From assembly GCA_963747405.1 (NCBI GenBank), contig CAVVFG010000016.1:1-64000 (forward strand): DNA of 64,000 nt. Direction: 5' to 3'. Below the pieces are notes generated by a model that was not told the DNA's origin, did no database searches, and saw only the letters and a program-made list of their open reading frames with translations. Within the stretch, counting starts at the first letter, position 1; each line of letters opens with the position of its first letter. The position numbers and the translations under genes are program-made. Positions 60,010 to 64,000 of this stretch are shown here, one piece after another. Source of the DNA: Fodinibacter sp963747405 (lineage in GTDB: Bacteria; Actinomycetota; Actinomycetes; Actinomycetales; Dermatophilaceae).

Positions 60010-60975
60010 TCAGGGATGCCGCGGCGCGCGCGAGCGGCGCAGCGTGTCGGCCACGCTCCACACCAGCACGACGGCGACGCCGATGGCGGTGGTGACGGTG
60101 AGGTCGCGCTCGGCGCTCGCCCAGCCGCCGTCGACGAGCACGTCGACGAAGGCGGCGTTGAACAGGTCGCCGGCCCACAGCAGGAGCAGCACCGGCACGG
60201 CGAAGGCGAGGTCGAGCGCCACCTCGGCGAGCACCAGCCCGGAGCTCGCACGACCGCGGCGGTAGGCGGCGACCGCGACCACCGCCTGGCCGGCGAGCAC
60301 GAGGAGCAGGGCCGGCAGCACCCCCGACCACAGCGCCGGGTCGAGCACCGGCACGAAGTCGCCACCCGCGGTGACCGGCGAGCTGGTCTGCTGCCACACG
60401 ATCGCCAGGCCCGCCGCGATGATGAACCCGACGGAGCTCACGGTCTCCCCCAGCCCGATGGATGCCGTGCCGTCGTCGGGCAGCTGGTCGGGGTCCCAGC
60501 CGAGCTCGACGTCGCTGGCCCGGCCCCGCTCGGCGAGCGCGAAGACGACCGTCACCCAGACGACGACGTTGACGGCGACCATCAGTCCGACCCACAGCGC
60601 CCCGACCACCGCCGGCCCGATGCCGTCGCTCGCGACGTCGTCGACGAACAGGCGCACCACGAGGTTGACGGCGGCCACCAGCGGGGGGAGCGTCGGCAGC
60701 AGCAGGGTGAGCACCCGGCGCCACTGCGGGTAGACGGCCGGGCCGATGAGGTACAGCGGGCGTCCGGAGTAGCCGGCCGCCAGGCGCACCGGGTCGCCGA
60801 GCTCGACGAGCACCTCGCGCTCGGCGTCCGGCCGCGAGGGCGCACCGGCCTGCAACCGGCCGTCGATCATGTCCTCGATGGTCGTGCGCAGCTCGCGCTC
60901 CACCTCGGTGCGCTGCTCCTCGTCGAGGCTGCGCACGGTGGCGCTCACGTAGCGGTCAATCAGTGAGGAGGTCAT
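60010..60975 (-). CDS. Membrane protein with permease-prefix (HAAS) N-terminal domain
   Basis: A 321-residue protein. The N-terminal helical domain (SLIDRYVSATVRSLDEEQRT, EVERELRTTIEDMIDGR, DAEREVLVELGDPVRLAAGY) is the HAAS/permease prefix type, followed by about six hydrophobic segments. These proteins are usually paired with a PadR regulator, as here, and form a regulator-membrane module whose cargo is unknown. ATG 60975; the PadR gene is 67 bases upstream on the same strand. Confidence 0.82.
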   Translation of the reverse strand: MTSSLIDRYVSATVRSLDEEQRTEVERELRTTIEDMIDGRLQAGAPSRPDAEREVLVELGDPVRLAAGYSGRPLYLIGPAVYPQWRRVLTLLLPTLPPLVAAVNLVVRLFVDDVASDGIGPAVVGALWVGLMVAVNVVVWVTVVFALAERGRASDVELGWDPDQLPDDGTASIGLGETVSSVGFIIAAGLAIVWQQTSSPVTAGGDFVPVLDPALWSGVLPALLLVLAGQAVVAVAAYRRGRASSGLVLAEVALDLAFAVPVLLLLWAGDLFNAAFVDVLVDGGWASAERDLTVTTAIGVAVVLVWSVADTLRRSRAPRHP

Positions 60976-61042
60976 GGTTCGTCCTCTCCCTCGGGTGGTC
61001 AGGTCGCTGTCGGCGTCGGTGTCGTTCGAGGTGGTGCCGGCG

Positions 61043-61372
61043 TCAGGCCAGCTCGGTGATGGCGGCGTCGAGCGCTCGCCAGTCGTCGCGCAGGGTGGTG
61101 AGCAGCTGCGAGCCGGCCTCGCTGGTGCGGTAGAACTTGCGCGGCCTGGTGTCGTCGGTGTTCCACTCCGACACCAGCAGGCCCTGCTTCTCGAGCCGGC
61201 GCAGCAGCGGGTAGAGCGTGTTCGCGTCGACCCCGAACCCCGCGTCGCCGAGCGTCTCGAGCAGCGCGTAGCCGTAGCCGGGGGTGCGCAACGTCGCCAG
61301 GCAGGCGACGACGACGGTCCCTCGGCGCAGCTCCTGCAGGTGCTGCGCGACCACGTCCTCGTCAACCGGCAT
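61043..61372 (-). CDS. PadR family transcriptional regulator
   Basis: A 109-residue winged-helix regulator: LRRGTVVVACLATLRTPGYG, YALLETLGDAGFGVDANTLY, PLLRRLEKQGLLVSEW, RKFYRTSEAGSQLLTTLRDD. ATG 61372 is preferred; a GTG at 61396 adds eight residues and lies within TGTGAC/ACAT repeats that could be its operator (TGTGACGCACAGTAATGTGA). Short PadR-s proteins like this act as dimers. It heads an operon with the HAAS protein and probably represses it. Confidence 0.9.
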   Translation of the reverse strand: MPVDEDVVAQHLQELRRGTVVVACLATLRTPGYGYALLETLGDAGFGVDANTLYPLLRRLEKQGLLVSEWNTDDTRPRKFYRTSEAGSQLLTTLRDDWRALDAAITELA

Positions 61373-61439
61373 GCCTGTCACATTACTGTGCGTCACACAC
61401 TATCGTCAACCACACAGGCGGCTCGAGACTGCCCCCTCC

Positions 61440-61512
61440 CACTTCGTGCGGTTTGCACACGGTTTCGCAGGGCCACGGGCTGCGAGAACCGTGTGCAAGT
61501 CGCACGAAGTCG
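61440..61512. repeat. Hairpin repeat with ACTTCGTGCG ends (copy 3)
   Basis: Arms of about 31 bases, 61440-61470 and 61480-61512, pair with few mismatches (shared TTGCACACGGTT and CGCAG). The right end TCGCACGAAGTCG is identical to those at 7543-7555 and 9554-9566; its GAGAACCGTGTGCAA matches the right arm at 7525-7555. It lies between PadR and the thioesterase gene. Confidence 0.8.
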
Positions 61513-61526
61513 CGGATGCCGCGCCC

Positions 61527-62474
61527 TCAGTCGCCGAACCGGTCGCGGATCTTCACGAGCTCCACCGCGTGGGCGTCGAGCGCGCGGTCCTCGTCGTTGG
61601 CCGGAACCCAGGTGGGGCAGGCCACCGCCCGCCGCTCGTCGTCGATGGCCACGAAGATGGTGCGGCAGTAAGTGGTCAGCTCCATGCCGTTGGGCCCCTG
61701 CGACGGGTCGCCCGAGCGCACGTGCACCCCCACGTGCATCGAGGTGCGGCCGGTGTGCAGCAGCCGGGCCTCCACCTCGACCACGTGCCCGATGCGCAGC
61801 GGCCGGTAGAACCGCACCCCTCCGGTGAAGATGGCGACGTTGGTGCGGTTCCCCGTCCACTGCGTGGCGAGCACGTGCGCGGCCTCGTCGATCCACCGCA
61901 TGACGATGCCGCCGTGCACCTTGCCGCCCCAGTTGACGTCGGTCGGCGCCGCGAGGAAGCGCATCACGATTCGCGGCGCGGTGCCGGCATCCGTGTACTC
62001 GACCCCGGCCATCGCAGCCTCCACCTGCGCCCGCAGGTCCGCCCGGCGAGCCGCCCACCGCTCCTCGAGCTCCTGGCCCTGGGTGCGCGGCGCCAGCGCC
62101 GGCACCGGCGTCGAGCGGCCCTCCTCGTCGACGGCCACGAAGATGATCAGGCACCGCGTGGCCGGGGCCATCTCGCGGGTGCGCGGCTGGCCCGACGCCA
62201 CGTCGACGGTGATGTGCATCGAGCTGCGCCCGGTGTGCACCACCCGGGCGGTGACCTCGACGAGCTCGCCCACCGACACGGGCCGGGTGAACCGCACGTT
62301 GCCCACGTAGGCCGTGACGGCGTACGTCCCGCTCCAGCCGGCGGCCGCGGCATACCCGGCCTTGTCGATCCACTCGAGCACCCGCCCGGCCGAGACCGAG
62401 CCGGACTGGCCGGCATCCGTGGGCGCCGCGAGGAAGCGCAGGGTGATCTCGGCCGCGGGGGCGAGTGGGCTCAT
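61527..62474 (-). CDS. Double-hotdog acyl-CoA thioesterase
   Basis: A 315-residue protein made of two hotdog domains, like BACH-type acyl-CoA hydrolases. Domain 1: ITLRFLAAPTDAGQSGSVSA, GRVLEWIDKAGYAAA. Domain 2: IVMRFLAAPTDVNWGGKVHG, GIVMRWIDEAAHVLA. The catalytic Asp-type residues (WIDEAA) are clear in domain 2; domain 1 has lost the HGG motif (SVSAGR), so it may be structural. It cleaves acyl-CoA to free acid; chain preference is unknown. ATG 62474. Confidence 0.9.
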   Translation of the reverse strand: MSPLAPAAEITLRFLAAPTDAGQSGSVSAGRVLEWIDKAGYAAAAGWSGTYAVTAYVGNVRFTRPVSVGELVEVTARVVHTGRSSMHITVDVASGQPRTREMAPATRCLIIFVAVDEEGRSTPVPALAPRTQGQELEERWAARRADLRAQVEAAMAGVEYTDAGTAPRIVMRFLAAPTDVNWGGKVHGGIVMRWIDEAAHVLATQWTGNRTNVAIFTGGVRFYRPLRIGHVVEVEARLLHTGRTSMHVGVHVRSGDPSQGPNGMELTTYCRTIFVAIDDERRAVACPTWVPANDEDRALDAHAVELVKIRDRFGD

Positions 62475-62487
62475 GGCCCCATTCTGC

Positions 62488-63537
62488 TCAGCCGGCGGCC
62501 GACGCGCGCAGAGCGCCCACCTGCTCGGGCGAGCCGAACACGATGAGCGTCGAGCCGGCCTCGATCGTGGCGTCCGGCGTCGGGCTGGGCAGGAACTCCC
62601 CCTTGCGCGGCCGGCGAACGGCGAGCAGCTGGCAGCCGGACAGCGCGGGCACGTCGACCTCCCCCACGCTGCGCCCGGCGAGCGGGCTGTGCTCCCCGAG
62701 GCGCACCTGCTCGATGCGGAAGTCGAGATCGTCCTCGTGCATCACCTCGTCGAGGAACTCGGCGACGTCGGCGTACAGGGCGAACGACGCCATCCGCCGC
62801 CCGCCGATCAGCTGGGGGTTGACCGCCCGGGTGGCCCCGGCGAGCACCAGCTTGTCCTTGGAGTCCAGGGTGCGTGCGCGGCTGATGATGACCAGGTCGG
62901 GGCGCAGCGCACGGGCCGACAGGGTGGCGTACAAGGTCTCGGCGTCGGTGCCGAGCGCGCAGATCAGGGCCCGGGCGCGGTCGATGCCGGCCTCGCACAG
63001 GGTGTCGTCGCGCGAGGCGTCGCCGAGCACGTATGGCTCGGTGAGCCCCTCGAGCTTGGCCGGGTCGCTGTCGATGACGACGACCCGGTGGCCGGTGTCG
63101 ACGAGCGCGCGGGTGGCGGAGCGGCCGACCCGGCCGTGCCCGCAGACGATCACGTGGTCGCGCAGGTGCAAGATGTCCCGGTCCATGCGGCTCCTCCAGA
63201 GGTACTCGCGCAGGTGGCCCTCGGTCACGGCCTCGACGAGCACGCCGAGGTTGTAGAGCACCGTGCCCACGCCGAGGACGATGAGCACCATGGTGAAGAC
63301 CTGGCCGGCACGGGAGAGCGGATGCACCTCGCGGAAGCCGACCGTCGAGACGGTGGTGACGGTCTGGTAGAGCGCGTCGAGCGGGCCGAACCCCAGCACG
63401 ACGTAGCCGACCGTGCCGGCGATCGTGACGACGAACAGGGCCAGCACCGCGATCGCGATCCGCCGGACCGCGTCGTGACCGGATGCCGTGCCCAGGAGCA
63501 GCGCCCGGCGATGGCTGCTCGTGCTCGCCGTGGCCAC
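62488..63537 (-). CDS. Potassium channel with RCK/TrkA-N and TrkA-C domains
   Basis: A 349-residue two-helix ion channel. First helix AVLALFVVTIAGTVGYVVLG, pore TVTTVSTVGFREVHPLSR (filter TVGF), second helix VFTMVLIVLGVGTVLYNLGV. RCK domain: HVIVCGHGRVGRSATRALVD (Rossmann), LGDASRDDTLCEAGIDRA. TrkA-C: LAGRSVGEVDVPALSGCQLL. Filter F in place of Y/L is seen in other bacterial channels. It is 13 bases upstream of the thioesterase gene, likely one transcript. Confidence 0.92.
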   Translation of the reverse strand: MATASTSSHRRALLLGTASGHDAVRRIAIAVLALFVVTIAGTVGYVVLGFGPLDALYQTVTTVSTVGFREVHPLSRAGQVFTMVLIVLGVGTVLYNLGVLVEAVTEGHLREYLWRSRMDRDILHLRDHVIVCGHGRVGRSATRALVDTGHRVVVIDSDPAKLEGLTEPYVLGDASRDDTLCEAGIDRARALICALGTDAETLYATLSARALRPDLVIISRARTLDSKDKLVLAGATRAVNPQLIGGRRMASFALYADVAEFLDEVMHEDDLDFRIEQVRLGEHSPLAGRSVGEVDVPALSGCQLLAVRRPRKGEFLPSPTPDATIEAGSTLIVFGSPEQVGALRASAAG

Positions 63538-63634
63538 ACCCTCATCCTGTCACCGGGGTGCGCGCGGCAGCGCGGGTTCGCGGGGTGACGCCACACACCG
63601 TGGATGCCGGGGAGCCACCGACCGCTCGCGGGCG

Positions 63635-64000
63635 TCAGGATCCGACGACTGCGCAGACGCCGGTCTTCAGCACGAGCAGGGTCAAGGTCGCGGGGCGGCC
63701 GGCATCAAGGTCCGCCTTGGCGGCCCTCACGTCGCGGGCCAGTGCCTGGGCTCCTGCGCTCTGGTTGAGCGCGATGACGGCGCCGAGCGCCGCCTCGAGG
63801 GGCGACGGGTCCGTCCTGGCGTCACCGTCGAGGTGGTCGGCGAGCACGTCGGTCACGATGTCGCACGTGAACGAGCGCACCTCTTGCGGCACGTCCCGGT
63901 AGTCCTCCAGCCCCCGGCCGCCCGCGACGACGACGGTCCCGCGCCAGCGTCGCACGATGTCGTCGGTCGACGACCCCGTGGTGCCCGCCTCCTGCTCCGC
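63635..64000 (-). CDS. Hypothetical protein, partial (N-terminus beyond the window)
   Basis: The frame is open to the window edge. A GTG at 63955 could start it, but the codons beyond (TTGSSTDDIVRRWRGTVVVA) stay open, so the gene probably continues. Visible: GGRGLEDYRDVPQEVRSFTC, DIVTDVLADHLDGDARTD, LEAALGAVIALNQSAGAQAL, LTLLVLKTGVCAVVGS. No domain recognised. The 97 bases between it and the channel gene hold no clear signal. Confidence 0.6.
   Translation of the reverse strand, partial: AEQEAGTTGSSTDDIVRRWRGTVVVAGGRGLEDYRDVPQEVRSFTCDIVTDVLADHLDGDARTDPSPLEAALGAVIALNQSAGAQALARDVRAAKADLDAGRPATLTLLVLKTGVCAVVGS

Overview
The window is about 71% GC and densely coded, mostly without introns of intergenic space. 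Its gene set (B12-dependent NrdJ with NrdR, a LexA of the actinobacterial type, an RNase E/G with a long basic N-terminus, a SAM-IV riboswitch, several leaderless starts) points to an actinobacterium. Gene order and the very frequent word GGATGCCG suggest Micrococcales, perhaps near Intrasporangiaceae. The family is an inference; no marker settles it.

Layout. 1-4.2 kb: a helicase remnant, then the nrdR-nrdJ operon behind paired NrdR boxes. 4.2-11.9 kb: an accessory stretch with a cobalamin-binding-like protein, an ECF41 sigma factor with its carboxymuconolactone decarboxylase partner and own promoter, an AT-rich insert, GNAT, oxidoreductase, RGG-rich protein and AlkZ-like glycosylase. This stretch separates nrdR from the LysM-lexA pair (11.9-13.3 kb), which is usually adjacent. 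13.3-16.8 kb: DUF4259, acetyltransferase, sirtuin, LysR and cyclic-nucleotide-binding genes. 17-22.4 kb: comEC, comEA, plsY, degV. 22.4-30.5 kb: acyl-ACP desaturase, a membrane-anchored protein, a two-component system, then a redox operon (secreted Ser/Lys protein, ApbE, heme-type membrane protein, NuoF-like flavoprotein, ferredoxin). 30.6-37.9 kb: cysteine-desulfurase-like gene under a SAM-IV riboswitch, amidohydrolase, leuS with an attenuator-like leader, and a DUF4396 gene under a CsoR-type operator. 38-44.4 kb: YhhN, an unknown two-gene cassette, a Baeyer-Villiger monooxygenase, and a glutathione peroxidase-phosphoesterase-tag operon. 44.4-58.4 kb: tRNA-Ala and the conserved housekeeping run phosphatase-rsfS-nadD, a likely structured RNA, a glycosyltransferase, proA, pdxY, proB, obg, rpmA, rplU, rne and the TIGR03936 gene. 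58.6-64 kb: aminotransferase, PadR with a HAAS-type membrane protein, double-hotdog thioesterase, potassium channel and a partial gene.

The most unusual content is repeat architecture. Six copies of one hairpin repeat occur as three pairs, one pair read in frame inside leuS. Three elements share a 13-bp terminal inverted repeat, and one of them carries about 0.42 kb of AT-rich DNA. Further paired or tandem repeats lie after the AlkZ-like gene and between proA and pdxY. The 8-mer GGATGCCG occurs about once per kilobase.

Five genes (nrdJ, the cobalamin-binding-like gene, the ECF41 gene, the RGG protein gene, rne) are each broken by what reads as one extra base. Because nrdJ and rne are expected to be important, sequencing error is the first explanation to test.
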